Part shown: positions 40,688 through 51,800 of the stretch, one piece after another
Layout of the letters: every line of letters begins with the position of its first letter
Numbering within the stretch: the first letter of the stretch is position 1
From: Rhodanobacter denitrificans
GTDB lineage: Bacteria; Pseudomonadota; Gammaproteobacteria; Xanthomonadales; Rhodanobacteraceae
Length of the DNA stretch: 64,000 bases
NCBI GenBank assembly: GCA_017848855.1
Contig: JAFIHF010000032.1
Span: forward strand, 248,001 to 312,000
Reading direction: 5' to 3'
Position numbers and translations under genes: made by a program
Notes under the pieces: model-generated
What the model saw: only the letters and a program-made list of their open reading frames with translations
Database searches by the model: none
What the model was told of the DNA's origin: nothing

Positions 40688-40734
40688 CTGTCGGCAGGCG
40701 GCAGCCAGCCGCAATCCCTGTGAGGAGTTTTCCG

Positions 40735-41160
40735 ATGAGCCTGAATCAACACGTGATGTGGGGCCTGCCGCGCGACGTGCAGGCGTGGCGGCATGCGTTC
40801 GACCGTTTCGCGGAGTTCGGCGACAACCCGCCGACCGACGCCGCGGCGTGGACGCCGCGCGTGGACATCCGCGAGGACGAGAAGTGCTTCGTGATCCTGG
40901 CGGACATCCCGGGCGTGGACCCGGCCGGCATCGAGGTGAGCATGGACAAGGGCATCCTCGCCATCAAGGGCGAGCGTGCGCCGGCCGAAGGCCGCTTCAG
41001 CCGTCAGGAGCGCAGCTACGGCAGCTTCCACCGCCGCTTCAGCCTGCCCGACAGCGCCGATGCCGACGGCATCACCGCCAACGGCAAGTTCGGCGTGCTG
41101 GAGATCGTGATCCCGAAGAAGGCGGAGACCACGCCGCGCCGCATCGCGATCAACCACTGA
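40735..41160 (+). CDS. Hsp20/alpha-crystallin small heat-shock protein
   Basis: Small heat-shock proteins hold unfolding proteins in a refoldable state. The 141-residue protein starts [18 protein letters not shown] and has a complete alpha-crystallin domain ([19 protein letters not shown], then [15 protein letters not shown] and [13 protein letters not shown]). It ends in a short [14 protein letters not shown] tail with an I-x-I motif (IAI). The strong GAGGAG ribosome site and a sigma-32-like promoter precede it. A DnaJ-type co-chaperone gene follows on the same strand. Confidence 0.95.
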   Translation: MSLNQHVMWGLPRDVQAWRHAFDRFAEFGDNPPTDAAAWTPRVDIREDEKCFVILADIPGVDPAGIEVSMDKGILAIKGERAPAEGRFSRQERSYGSFHRRFSLPDSADADGITANGKFGVLEIVIPKKAETTPRRIAINH

Positions 41161-41181
41161 GTCGGGTTCCGCGGTTGCGGA

Positions 41182-41218
41182 GGCGGCCCGCGGCGGAAGA
41201 TCATCCGCCGTGGGCCGC
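41182..41218 (+). terminator. GC-rich hairpin between hsp20 and cbpA
   Basis: GCGGCCCGCGGCGGA and TCCGCCGTGGGCCGC form a long, nearly perfect stem with an AGATCA loop at 41182-41218. The downstream T content is low (TGTTCGTG), so it may attenuate and not fully stop transcription into cbpA. Confidence 0.55.
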
Positions 41219-41251
41219 TGTTCGTGGGTGAGCCCAAAGGCAGGAGCGTCC

Positions 41252-42160
41252 GTGGAATTCAAAGACTATTACGAGACCCTCGGCGTGAAGCCCGAGGCCA
41301 GCGAGGCGGAGATCAAGACCGCCTACCGCAAGCTCGCGCGCAAGTACCACCCGGACAAGAACAAGGAAGCCGGCGCCGAGGAGAAATTCAAGGCCGCGAA
41401 CGAGGCGCAGGAGGTGCTGCTCGATGCCGAGAAGCGCCGCGCCTACGACCAGCTGCGCGCCGGCGGCTACCGCGGCGGCGAGCAGTTCCGCCCGCCGCCG
41501 GGCTGGGGCCAGGGGCAGGGCCAGCAGTTCGACTTCGGCGAGGGCGGCGGCGACTTCAGCGATTTCTTCGAGAGCCTGTTCGGCCGTGCCGCCGGCCATG
41601 GCGCGCAGCGCGGACAGCCGCGCGCGCGGCGCGGGCAGGACGTGCAGGCGCGGGTGGAGATCGACCTGCAGACCGCGTTCGACGGCGGCCGCACGCGCCT
41701 GTCCATGCACGACGGTCGCGGCGGCGAGCGCGTGCTGGAGGTGAAGATCCCCGCCGGCATCGCGTCCGGGCAGGTGATCCGGCTGGCGGGGCAGGGCCAT
41801 CCCGGCCATGGCGGCGGCCCGAACGGCGACCTGCTGCTGGAGGTGGGCATCCGCGACGACGCGCGCTTCAAGCTGGATGGGCACAACGTGCTGCACGTGC
41901 TGCCGATCAGCCCGTGGGAAGCCGCGCTGGGCGCCACGGTGCCGGTGCCGACCCTGGCCGGCGCGGTGGACCTGCGCATCCCGCCCGGCTCGCAATCGGG
42001 CCGCAAGCTGCGCCTGAAGGGGCGCGGCATGCCCGGCGCGCATCCGGGCGACCAGCTGGTGGAGCTGTCGATCCGCGCGCCGGCCGCGAGCAGCGACGAG
42101 CAGCGCAAGGCTTACGAGGCGCTGCACGCGCAGTTCGCGGATTACGATCCGCGGCGCTGA
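41252..42160 (+). CDS. cbpA: DnaJ-class co-chaperone CbpA
   Basis: CbpA is a J-domain partner of DnaK. The 302-residue protein begins [20 protein letters not shown] at a GTG (41252) preceded by AGGAG at 41243-41247. It has a J domain with HPD in KYHPDKNKE, a Gly/Phe-Gln-rich linker ([20 protein letters not shown]) and two C-terminal substrate-binding domains, but no zinc-finger CxxCxGxG repeats, which separates it from DnaJ. An upstream ATG at 41210 is in frame but lies in the hairpin region. Confidence 0.92.
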   Translation: MEFKDYYETLGVKPEASEAEIKTAYRKLARKYHPDKNKEAGAEEKFKAANEAQEVLLDAEKRRAYDQLRAGGYRGGEQFRPPPGWGQGQGQQFDFGEGGGDFSDFFESLFGRAAGHGAQRGQPRARRGQDVQARVEIDLQTAFDGGRTRLSMHDGRGGERVLEVKIPAGIASGQVIRLAGQGHPGHGGGPNGDLLLEVGIRDDARFKLDGHNVLHVLPISPWEAALGATVPVPTLAGAVDLRIPPGSQSGRKLRLKGRGMPGAHPGDQLVELSIRAPAASSDEQRKAYEALHAQFADYDPRR

Positions 42161-42191
42161 TTGAAAGCCTCTCTCACGTCGGACGCAGAGA

Positions 42192-42214
42192 AGGGCCATG
42201 GATGGCCCTGTTTT
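42192..42214 (+). terminator. Terminator after cbpA
   Basis: AGGGCCAT (42192-42199) and ATGGCCCT (42202-42209) form a perfect stem with a two-base loop, followed by GTTTT. The GGCCATGGATGGCC core is the same kind of hairpin used in the double-hairpin repeats elsewhere in the window. Confidence 0.75.
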
Positions 42215-42297
42215 GATGAGCGAGGAAGAGGTTGGGGGGAGGGGCTTTTGCTCTTGGTTTTCGCAAGTTTCAAAGCGGTTTCGGACGCCTGCCGGCG

Positions 42298-42426
42298 CCC
42301 GAGTTCCTTTCTCTTTGCTTGCCCACGCCACCGCCGGGAGCGGTGGCGAACGGCGCAGCCGGCCCGAAGGGCGTAGGGCAGGATGCCCGGAGTCAAGAGA
42401 AAGGAACCAAAGAGAAAGGGCACCCC
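42298..42426. repeat. Dispersed palindromic element, left copy
   Basis: The element carries its own terminal inverted repeats, GTTCCTTTCTCTT near 42303 and AAGAGAAAGGAAC near 42395. Internal palindromes include CGCCACCGC/GCGGTGGCG. An almost identical copy in the opposite orientation lies at 42901-43030, so the two could form a stem of about 120 bp. The 42161-43137 interval has no credible gene; its apparent open frames are low-complexity, Arg/Ala-rich and lack family signatures. Confidence 0.85.
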
Positions 42427-42657
42427 GCGGCGGCGCTTGCCGGGCATCCTGCCCGGCAAGTCCGTGAGCCGTGGCCGGGCTTTTCGGCCGGGCTTCCTGC
42501 CCGGTCGAAAAGGCATCGCCATCCATGGCGATGCCCGCTGCGCGGCCTGATCGTCCCCGCCTCACCGCCGCCGAGGGGCCCCGGAAAAGCAGGCGCGCTC
42601 CTGCGCGCCAGAAGCCAAGCAAAGCAGAGCAAAGCCGAAGCGCACGCCGCACCAACT

Positions 42658-42702
42658 CCCTCTCCCCCAAGCTCCGCTTGGGGGAGAGGGTCGGGGTGAG
42701 GG
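42658..42702. repeat. CCCTCTCCC/GGGTGAGGG element, half copy
   Basis: CCCTCTCCCCCAAGC (42658-42672) and GCTTGGGGGAGAGGG (42676-42690) form a perfect 15-bp stem with a TCC loop, followed by TCGGGGTGAGGG. It is one end of the element seen complete at 39957-40095 and 58766-58882. It lies inside the repeat island between the inverted element copies. Confidence 0.85.
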
Positions 42703-42900
42703 GGCGCTGTTGCTTCTGCGCGCTGGGAGCGCGCTGCTTTACCCGGGGCCCCTATGGCGCGGCGGGCGGGTGGAGGAAAGTCCGCAGGATGGCTCGCACG
42801 GATGCGGGCCAGTTTTTCGCCGGCACACGGAGGTGCCGTTGAAAAAATCCGGAACCCGCCCGCGCACCCGCAGGGCAGGATGCCCGGAGGGCGCGCCATC

Positions 42901-43030
42901 GGGGTACCGTCTCTCTTTGGTTCCTTTCTCTTGACTCCGGGCATCCTGCCCTTCGCCCTTCGGGCCGGCTGCGCCGTTCGCCACCGCTCCCGGCGGTGGG
43001 CGTGGGCAAGCAAAGAGAAAGGAACTCGGG
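42901..43030. repeat. Dispersed palindromic element, right (inverted) copy
   Basis: This is the reverse complement of 42298-42426 with only a few differences, including one extra base in GCCCACCGCC and GAAGGGC in place of GTAGGGC. It keeps the same GTTCCTTTCTCTT/AAGAGAAAGGAAC ends. The pair encloses about 470 bp of palindrome-rich, gene-free DNA. Confidence 0.85.
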
Positions 43031-43092
43031 CCGCGGCAGCGGCTCGAAACCGCCTTGTTCCATGCCGCTGGCGACCGGAGCCGCACAAAAGA

Positions 43093-43116
43093 AAACGGCG
43101 CCGATGGGCGCCGTTT
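43093..43116 (-). terminator. Intrinsic terminator of the PilH-like gene
   Basis: On the minus strand AAACGGCGCC and GGCGCCGTTT (43093-43116) form a 10-bp stem with a four-base loop, followed by TTTTCTTTTG. It lies 22 bp after the response-regulator stop. Confidence 0.85.
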
Positions 43117-43137
43117 CCATTACTGCATGCCGCCGGC

Positions 43138-43503
43138 TCAAGCCGGCAACAGTTCCTTGAGCGTGGCCACCAGTTCCTCTTCCTTGATCGGCTTGGTGAC
43201 GTAGGCGCGCGCGCCCTGGCGCATGCCCCACACCTTGTCGGTTTCCTGGTCCTTGGTGGTCACCAGCACCACCGGGATGTGCGCGGTGGCGGCATCCTTG
43301 CTGATCGTGCGGGTGGCCTGGAAGCCGTTGAGGTTGGGCATCACCACGTCCATCAGGATCAGGTCGGGGATCTCGCGCTTGGCCACTTCGACGCCGGCCG
43401 CGCCGTCCTCGGCGGTGAGGGTTTCGTGGCCGAGCTTCTCGACGATCCGCTTCAAGCCCAGGAGCTGCGAAGGCGAGTCGTCGACGATCAGGATGCGTGC
43501 CAT
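43138..43503 (-). CDS. pilH: PilH-like single-domain response regulator
   Basis: The 121-residue protein is a stand-alone CheY-like receiver: MARILIVDDSPSQLLG gives the acidic pair, Asp52 in LILMDVVMPNLNG is the phosphorylation site, VLVTTKD holds the switch threonine and VTKPIKEEEL the lysine. It closely matches PilH of the Pil-Chp twitching-motility system. No pilG, pilI or pilJ is adjacent, so the assignment rests on sequence resemblance. It is transcribed on its own with a strong terminator. Confidence 0.8.
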   Translation of the reverse strand: MARILIVDDSPSQLLGLKRIVEKLGHETLTAEDGAAGVEVAKREIPDLILMDVVMPNLNGFQATRTISKDAATAHIPVVLVTTKDQETDKVWGMRQGARAYVTKPIKEEELVATLKELLPA

Positions 43504-43574
43504 AAGCTGGGTGTCCCCTTGTTGTTTCGGTGGATTCTAAGCCTGCGATGCGGTGCTTCCAAGCGCCGCAGGCC

Positions 43575-44570
43575 TCAGTTTGCGGCGATGCGCACCACGG
43601 TGCGGCCGAAGGAGTCCCCGGCCAGCATGCGATCGAACATCGCGGGCAGTTCGTCCAGCGCGGCCTCGCGGGTGGCGATGCGTTCGAGGTGGCGCGGCTT
43701 CCAGGCGCCGGCCAAGTGCTGCCACACGCGCTCGCGCATGGCGCGCGCGGTGCCGGCCGAGGCCACGCCGAGCAGGTTCACGCCGCGGATGATGAAGGGC
43801 ATCACGGTGCTGTCGAACGCGATGCCGCCGGCGTTGCCGCAGATCGCCACGTTGCCGTAGGGCGCGATCAGCGGCAGCAGGCCGGCCAGCATCGCGCCGC
43901 CCACGTTGTCCAGCACGCCGCCGAAGCGGGCCGAGTCCATCGGCTTGCCGCTGAAGGCGAGCGCGTGGCGGTCGATGCATTCGGCGGCACCCAGCGACTT
44001 CAGGTGATCGAAGTGATCAGCCTTGCCGCTGATCGCGTGCACCGCGTAGCCGGCGCGGCTGTAGATGTCGATCGCGAGCTGGCCCACGCCGCCGCTGGCG
44101 CCGGTGACGGCGATCGGGCCGAGCGCGGGCGTCTGGCCGTTGTCCTGCATGTGCAAGAGGCCCAGCGCGGCGGTGAAGCCGGCGGTGCCCAGGATCATGC
44201 TCTCGCGCAGCGTGAGGCCCGGCGGCAGTGGGATCGTCCAGCGCGCGTCCAGCCGTGCGTATTCCGCATAGCCGCCGTCGCGCGTCTCGGACAGGCCGCT
44301 GCCGGTGCACAGTACCGCGTCGCCTTCCTTGAATTTCGGATCGGTGGAGGCGACCACGTGGCCGGCCACGTCGATGCCACCGTTCAACGGATACTGGCGC
44401 AGGATGCGGCCCTTGCCGGTGCCGGCCAGCGCGTCCTTGTAGTTCACGGAGGAGTAGGCGACCTTGACCAGCACCTCGCCGGGCGTCAGCGCGTCGGTGG
44501 CCATCGTCTCGATGCCGGCGCGGTAGCCGCTGGCGTCATTGTGGATGCGGAAGGCGCGGAAGCTGCTCAT
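43575..44570 (-). CDS. YhdH/AcuI-type quinone oxidoreductase (acrylyl-CoA reductase family)
   Basis: The 331-residue protein is a zinc-independent medium-chain dehydrogenase/reductase. It starts MSSFRAFRIHNDASGYRAG and has SSVNYKDALAGTGKG, the GIDVAGHVV segment and the NADPH-binding VTGASGGVGQLAIDI Rossmann motif. E. coli YhdH/AcuI reduces acrylyl-CoA to propionyl-CoA; the substrate here is inferred only from family. The LOG-family gene lies 14 bp upstream in the same direction. Confidence 0.9.
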   Translation of the reverse strand: MSSFRAFRIHNDASGYRAGIETMATDALTPGEVLVKVAYSSVNYKDALAGTGKGRILRQYPLNGGIDVAGHVVASTDPKFKEGDAVLCTGSGLSETRDGGYAEYARLDARWTIPLPPGLTLRESMILGTAGFTAALGLLHMQDNGQTPALGPIAVTGASGGVGQLAIDIYSRAGYAVHAISGKADHFDHLKSLGAAECIDRHALAFSGKPMDSARFGGVLDNVGGAMLAGLLPLIAPYGNVAICGNAGGIAFDSTVMPFIIRGVNLLGVASAGTARAMRERVWQHLAGAWKPRHLERIATREAALDELPAMFDRMLAGDSFGRTVVRIAAN

Positions 44571-44584
44571 GGGGTTTCCTCCGT

Positions 44585-45181
44585 TCAGGCCTTGATGCTG
44601 GCCGGGTCGATCACGCGCGCGGCGTGGCCGCCTTCGTAGCTCGCCATCCAGTCGAACAGCGCGGCGATCGAGTCGCCGAACCACAGCCGGTCGCGCTGGC
44701 CGGCCTGCACGAAACCCTCGGCCACCATGTGGTCCATCATCGCGCGCAGCTGCGCGTAGTAGCCGCGCACGTCGAGGAAGGCGCAGGGATAGCGGTGCAG
44801 GCCGAGCTGCGCCCAGGTCAGCATCTCGAACATCTCGTCCATCGTGCCGAAGCCGCCGGGCAGGGCGACGAAGGCGTCGGACAGCTCGTACATGCGCGTC
44901 TTGCGCTGGTGCATGGTGTCCACCACCACCAGCTCGCTGAGCCCCTGGTGCGCCACCTCGCGCTCGACCAGCTGGCGCGGGATCACGCCGACCACCTTGC
45001 CGCCGCCAGCCAGCACCGCGTCGGCGACGATGCCCATCAGCCCCACGTTGCCGCCGCCGTAGACCAGCGCGATGCCGCGCCTGGCCATCTCGGCGCCGAA
45101 GGCGCGCGCCTGTTCGGCGTAGTCGGGATGCTTGCCGGCGCTGGAGCCGCAGTAGACGCAGAGGGCGGTGGGGAGAGGCAT
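44585..45181 (-). CDS. LOG family (TIGR00730) Rossmann-fold nucleosidase-like protein
   Basis: The 198-residue protein (MPLPTALCVYCGSSAGKHPDY) has the LOG-family motif PGGFGTMDEMFEMLTWAQ that binds the nucleotide phosphoribosyl group, plus VYGGGNVGLMG. Family members release cytokinin bases from nucleotides or act as AMP/pyrimidine nucleosidases in bacteria. A start at 45181 gives normal length; the open frame to 45316 runs into a degenerate tandem repeat. It is likely co-transcribed with the YhdH gene. Confidence 0.9.
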   Translation of the reverse strand: MPLPTALCVYCGSSAGKHPDYAEQARAFGAEMARRGIALVYGGGNVGLMGIVADAVLAGGGKVVGVIPRQLVEREVAHQGLSELVVVDTMHQRKTRMYELSDAFVALPGGFGTMDEMFEMLTWAQLGLHRYPCAFLDVRGYYAQLRAMMDHMVAEGFVQAGQRDRLWFGDSIAALFDWMASYEGGHAARVIDPASIKA

Positions 45182-45188
45182 GGGGCAG

Positions 45189-45326
45189 GAGAGAGTGAAG
45201 AGGAGTGAGGAGTGAGAGAAAGCAGTTCGAGGTGAATGGATGATCGGGCAATGTGGGTGGAGAAAGCGTTTGGCGCTGGCGGCTTCGGCTCTCTCTCGCT
45301 CCTCACTTCTCTCCACTCACTTCTCG
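45189..45326. repeat. Degenerate inverted tandem-repeat element (GGAGTGA type)
   Basis: A purine-rich arm built on GAGTGA-like steps (45189-45222: GAGAGTGAAG, AGGAGTGAGG, AGTGAGAGAA) faces a pyrimidine-rich complementary arm (45290-45325: CTCGCTCCTCACTTC and on). The layout matches the 4x7-bp GGGACTC elements but the units are less regular. It lies between the LOG gene start and the end of lpdA, so it is upstream of one operon and downstream of another. Confidence 0.7.
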
Positions 45327-45332
45327 AAACGA

Positions 45333-45405
45333 AACGGCCCGCCCATGTCGCCACGAGCGGGCCGTTGGATCCCGTGTCATCGGCCATCCATGGCCTGCAC
45401 GGGAT
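45333..45405 (-). terminator. Double hairpin terminator region after lpdA
   Basis: Reading the minus strand after lpdA, ATCCCGTG/CACGGGAT (45369-45405) encloses GGCCATCCATGGCC. Then AACGGCCCGC/GCGGGCCGTT (45333-45366) is followed by TCGTTTCG. A third small stem AGGTCA/TGACCT overlaps the lpdA stop. Together these are a plausible end for the sucA-sucB-lpdA transcript. Confidence 0.7.
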
Positions 45406-45420
45406 GAGGTCATCCTGACC

Positions 45421-48183
<2,763 letters not shown>

Positions 48184-48203
48184 GACGGGCCCTTGGGGTT
48201 GGT

Positions 48204-48250
48204 GCGCTCGCCGTGGAGCGCAAGAGTCAGAAGCGGCCTTCCGTGGCCGC
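48204..48250. repeat. Double-hairpin unit between sucA and sucB
   Basis: GCGCTC/GAGCGC (48204-48221) and GCGGCC/GGCCGC (48233-48250) are joined by AAGAGTCAGAA. This is the same composite unit as the three tandem copies in the rpsO/pnp gap. It lies in the 82-bp gap of the sucA-sucB operon. Confidence 0.8.
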
Positions 48251-48265
48251 GCGATTCGGGGAAGC

Positions 48266-51103
48266 TTACTCCGCGGAGTGGTCGGTGCCGACCGGCGCGA
48301 CCAGCGCCTGCTCGACCAGTGCGGCCTGCTCGGCGACGTGGGTGTTGAGGTGGCCGGCGGCCGGCGCGGCCGAACGTGCGCGGCCGGCGTAGGAGAGGCT
48401 GTGCTTCGCGCCCACGCAGGCCTGCAGGTGGTGGCGGATCTGGAACCAGGCGCCCTGGTTCATCGGCTCCTCCTGGCACCACACCACTTCCTTCGCGGCG
48501 CTGTACTTGGCCAGTTCGGCGGAGACCTCGGCGCGCGGGAACGGGTAGAGCTGCTCCACGCGCACGATCGCCACGTCGCTGATGCCGCGCTTCTCGGCCT
48601 CTTCCAGCAGGTCGTAGTAGACCTTGCCCGAGCACAGCACCACGCGCTTCACCTTCTTCGCGGCGAGCTCGCGGTGCTCGCCGAGCACCAGCTGGAAGCT
48701 GCCGTTGGCCAGCTCGTCCAGCGTGGACACGGCCAGCTTGTGGCGCAGCAGCGACTTCGGCGTCATCACGACCAGCGGCTTGCGCACCGCGCGCAGCATC
48801 TGGCGGCGGATCATGTGGAAATCCTGCGCCGGCGTGGTGGGCACGCACACCTGCATGTTGTCCTTCGCGCACAGTTGCAGGAAGCGCTCCAGGCGCGCGG
48901 AGGAATGCTCCGGGCCCTGGCCTTCGTAGCCGTGCGGCAGGAACAGCGCCAGGCCGCACAGGCGGTTCCACTTCGACTCGCCGGAGCTGATGAACTGGTC
49001 GATCACCACCTGGGCGCCGTTGGCGAAGTCGCCGAACTGGCCTTCCCAGATGTTGAGCGTGTCGGGGTCGGTGGTGGCGTGGCCGTATTCGAAGGCCATC
49101 ACGGCCTCTTCGGACAGCAGCGAGTCCACCACCGCCACGTCGGCGCCGGCGCGGATCGTGGCCAGCGGCATGAAGGTGTGGCCGTCCTTCTGGTCGTGCA
49201 GCACCGCATGGCGGTGGAAGAAGGTGCCGCGGCCCGAATCCTGGCCGACCAGGCGCAGGTTGTGGCCGGCGTCGATCAGGCTGGCGTAGGCGAGGTTCTC
49301 GGCGAAGCCCCAGTCGGCGGGCTGCTCGCCCGCGGCCATCTTGCGGCGGTCGTCGTAGATCTTGGCCACGCGCGGCTGCAGGGTGATGTCCCTGGGGATG
49401 TCGAGCAGCTGGTTCGCCAGCGCCAGCAGCTTCTGCTTCGGCAGCGTGGTGTCGGCCGGGTCGGACAGCTTGCCGTCCAGGTGGCGCGCCCAGTCGACGT
49501 GGACGTCGCGCTGCGGCGCCGGGTCCAGCTCGGTCATCGGCTTGCCCGCTTCGAGGCGGTCGCGGTAGGCGTCGAAGCGCTTCTGCACGTCGCCGTCGGC
49601 GATCACGCCCTGCTGCACCAGCTGCTTGCCGTACAGCTCGCGCGCCGGCGGCAGCTTCCTGATGACCTGGTACATCACCGGCTGGGTGGCGGTGGGCTCG
49701 TCGGCCTCGTTGTGGCCGTGGCGGCGGTAGCAGACGATCTCCACCACCACGTCCTTGCGGAAGGTCTTGCGGAATTCGTAGGCGAGGCGGGTGACCAGGA
49801 TCACCGATTCCGGATCGTCGCCGTTCACGTGGAACACCGGCGCGTTCACCATCTTGGCGATGTCGGTGCAGTACAGCGTGGAGCGCGCGTCCTGCGGGTT
49901 GGAGGTGGTGAAGCCCACCTGGTTGTTCACCACCACGTGCAGGGTGCCGCCGATCTTGAAGCCGCGCGCCTGCGACATCTGGAACAGTTCCATGTTCACG
50001 CCCTGGCCGGCCAGCGCGGCGTCGCCGTGGATCAGCACGGCCATCGACTGCTCGTGGCTGCCGTCGCCGCGGCGGATCTGCCGCGCGTGCACCGAGCCGG
50101 CCACCACCGGGTTGACGATTTCCAGGTGCGAGGGGTTGAACGCCAGCGCCACGTGCACGCCGCCCTTGGGCGTCTTGACGTCGGCGGAGAAGCCCATGTG
50201 GTACTTCACGTCGCCGGAATGCGCAGGGTCGTCCGGATGCTCGAAGCGGCCCTCGAACTCGTCGAACAGGGTCTTCGGCGGCTTGCCCAGGATGTTGACC
50301 AGCACGTTCAGGCGGCCGCGGTGGGCCATGCCGATCACCAGCTCCTTGATGCCGTTGTCGCCGGCCGCGCGCACCACGTCGTCCAGCATCGGGATCAGGC
50401 TGTCGCCGCCTTCCAGCGAGAAGCGCTTCTGGCCCACGTATTTCGTGTGGAGGTAGCGCTCCAGACCGTCGGCGGCGGTGAGGCCGTCCAGCACGCGCTG
50501 CTTGCCGGCGGCGTCGAGGCCGGCGCTGCCGTTCGCCTTCTCCAGCCGGGTGTAGACCCAGTTGCGCTGCGCGTGGTCGGAGATGTGCATGAACTCCGCG
50601 CCGATGCCGCTCGCGTACACGGTCTTCAGGCGTGCCCACAGTTCGCGCAGCTTCAGGCGCTGGCCGCCGCCGGCGTAGGTGCCGCAGTCGAACTCGGTGT
50701 CGAGGTCGGCTTCGGACAGGCCGTGGAAGGCGAGGCCGAGGTCGGGCGCTTCCATCTTGTGGGCGAGGCCCAGCGGGTCGAGTTCGGCGGCGAGGTGGCC
50801 GCGCGAACGGTAGGCGGTCAACAGGCGCAGCACGCCGGCCTGCTTGCGCGCGTGCTCGTCGCTGACCGGCGCGGCCACCGCGACGTGGCGCTGCTTCTGC
50901 GCCGCCTCGATGCGCGCGATGGCGCCGGCATGCGAAACGTCGCCGGCCTCGCGGCCCTTGAAGGTTTCGAAGTATTTGCTCCACTCGGCGGGCACCGACG
51001 CGGGGTCGGCCAGCCAGGTGTCGTACAGGGATTCGACGTAATCGGCGTTGCCGCCTGCGAGTTGGGAGGATTCGAAGAACTCGCGGATCAGGTTTGTACT
51101 CAC
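48266..51103 (-). CDS. sucA: 2-oxoglutarate dehydrogenase E1 (thiamine diphosphate dependent)
   Basis: E1 decarboxylates 2-oxoglutarate and succinylates the E2 lipoyl group. The 945-residue protein has the N-terminal E2-binding segment ([26 protein letters not shown], in two parts), the [15 protein letters not shown] motif, the ThDP/Mg region [10 protein letters not shown] and [13 protein letters not shown], and the EFGYATTDP-type motif seen as [22 protein letters not shown]. The start is GTG at 51101-51103 (VSTNLIREF). It heads the sucA-sucB-lpdA operon. Confidence 0.97.
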   Translation of the reverse strand: MSTNLIREFFESSQLAGGNADYVESLYDTWLADPASVPAEWSKYFETFKGREAGDVSHAGAIARIEAAQKQRHVAVAAPVSDEHARKQAGVLRLLTAYRSRGHLAAELDPLGLAHKMEAPDLGLAFHGLSEADLDTEFDCGTYAGGGQRLKLRELWARLKTVYASGIGAEFMHISDHAQRNWVYTRLEKANGSAGLDAAGKQRVLDGLTAADGLERYLHTKYVGQKRFSLEGGDSLIPMLDDVVRAAGDNGIKELVIGMAHRGRLNVLVNILGKPPKTLFDEFEGRFEHPDDPAHSGDVKYHMGFSADVKTPKGGVHVALAFNPSHLEIVNPVVAGSVHARQIRRGDGSHEQSMAVLIHGDAALAGQGVNMELFQMSQARGFKIGGTLHVVVNNQVGFTTSNPQDARSTLYCTDIAKMVNAPVFHVNGDDPESVILVTRLAYEFRKTFRKDVVVEIVCYRRHGHNEADEPTATQPVMYQVIRKLPPARELYGKQLVQQGVIADGDVQKRFDAYRDRLEAGKPMTELDPAPQRDVHVDWARHLDGKLSDPADTTLPKQKLLALANQLLDIPRDITLQPRVAKIYDDRRKMAAGEQPADWGFAENLAYASLIDAGHNLRLVGQDSGRGTFFHRHAVLHDQKDGHTFMPLATIRAGADVAVVDSLLSEEAVMAFEYGHATTDPDTLNIWEGQFGDFANGAQVVIDQFISSGESKWNRLCGLALFLPHGYEGQGPEHSSARLERFLQLCAKDNMQVCVPTTPAQDFHMIRRQMLRAVRKPLVVMTPKSLLRHKLAVSTLDELANGSFQLVLGEHRELAAKKVKRVVLCSGKVYYDLLEEAEKRGISDVAIVRVEQLYPFPRAEVSAELAKYSAAKEVVWCQEEPMNQGAWFQIRHHLQACVGAKHSLSYAGRARSAAPAAGHLNTHVAEQAALVEQALVAPVGTDHSAE

Positions 51104-51134
51104 GTCACCACCGACAGGGGAAGGGAGGCTTGCG

Positions 51135-51208
51135 GCGATCCGTCGGCAGTACGGATCGCAGGCGAAAAATCCTGTTAATTATAGCCTTGGCCCGCCGCGC
51201 GGCGGCAA
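51135..51208 (-). promoter_or_regulatory. sucA promoter and leader hairpin
   Basis: On the minus strand a perfect TATAAT (51178-51183) has TTGCCG (51203-51208) 19 bp upstream. The start would lie near 51170. The leader then contains a perfect 9-bp stem GCGATCCGT/ACGGATCGC (51135-51159) between the promoter and the GTG start. It could influence translation or stability of the operon mRNA. Confidence 0.6.
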
Positions 51209-51305
51209 CCCGGGCACCGGCCGGAAGCGGGGCTCCTTAGCCGGAATTCATGCGGCCGGGATACCGACTTTGGTCGCAGCCTGTGCGTTGCGCGATTCCG
51301 CGGCG

Positions 51306-51800
51306 CTACAGGTCCAGCTTCTGCAGCTCGCTGGCGCGCACGGAGCGCTCCCAGATCTCGTCGAACTGCTGCTGCAGCGGCGCCTGCGCCGCGCGGTCGG
51401 CGAGCGCCATGCGGCCCTGCGGCCGGCTGGCGTCGGGCAGCACCAGGTAGCCGCCGCTGTCGTTGAGCAGCCAGGCGCTGGCGTTCTGGCGATCCACGTC
51501 CTCCACGGGTGTGCGGATTGCGATGCTGCTGGACAGGCGCTGGAACAGCGCGATCAGCCGGTGACCGTCGCGCAGCGCGGCGGCGGGATCGTGCAGCAGG
51601 ATGCGGATCTCGGCGCGGCGGCCGGAAGTGGCGATGCGCTTGAGCTCGGCCAGCTCCGCCTCGTTGCCGTAGTCGTCGCGGCCGAGCAGGGGCAGGTGCA
51701 GCGCCAGCCGGTGGCGTGCGGCGCCCAGCAGCTGCAGCCGCGCGGCGGCCAGCGCCGCGGGGCCGTCGATGGCCTGGAGGCCGGCGTCGTCCGCGTTCAC
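51306..51800 (-). CDS. Uncharacterised protein coupled to roxA
   Basis: The 164-residue protein starts at a GTG (51798-51800, VNADDAGLQAIDG) that overlaps the roxA stop by four bases (GTGA), so the pair is probably translationally coupled. Visible segments include ARLQLLGAARHRLALHLPLL, IRILLHDPAAALRDGHRLI and ASAWLLNDSGGYLVLPD. The latter pattern resembles proteins of unknown function found beside this oxygenase in Xanthomonadales. No catalytic motif or membrane segment is evident. Confidence 0.8.
   Translation of the reverse strand: MNADDAGLQAIDGPAALAAARLQLLGAARHRLALHLPLLGRDDYGNEAELAELKRIATSGRRAEIRILLHDPAAALRDGHRLIALFQRLSSSIAIRTPVEDVDRQNASAWLLNDSGGYLVLPDASRPQGRMALADRAAQAPLQQQFDEIWERSVRASELQKLDL

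Noticed and set aside
42161..43137. Small proteins suggested by open frames in the repeat island
   Set aside because: All are low-complexity translations of palindromic repeats on both strands, without start signals.
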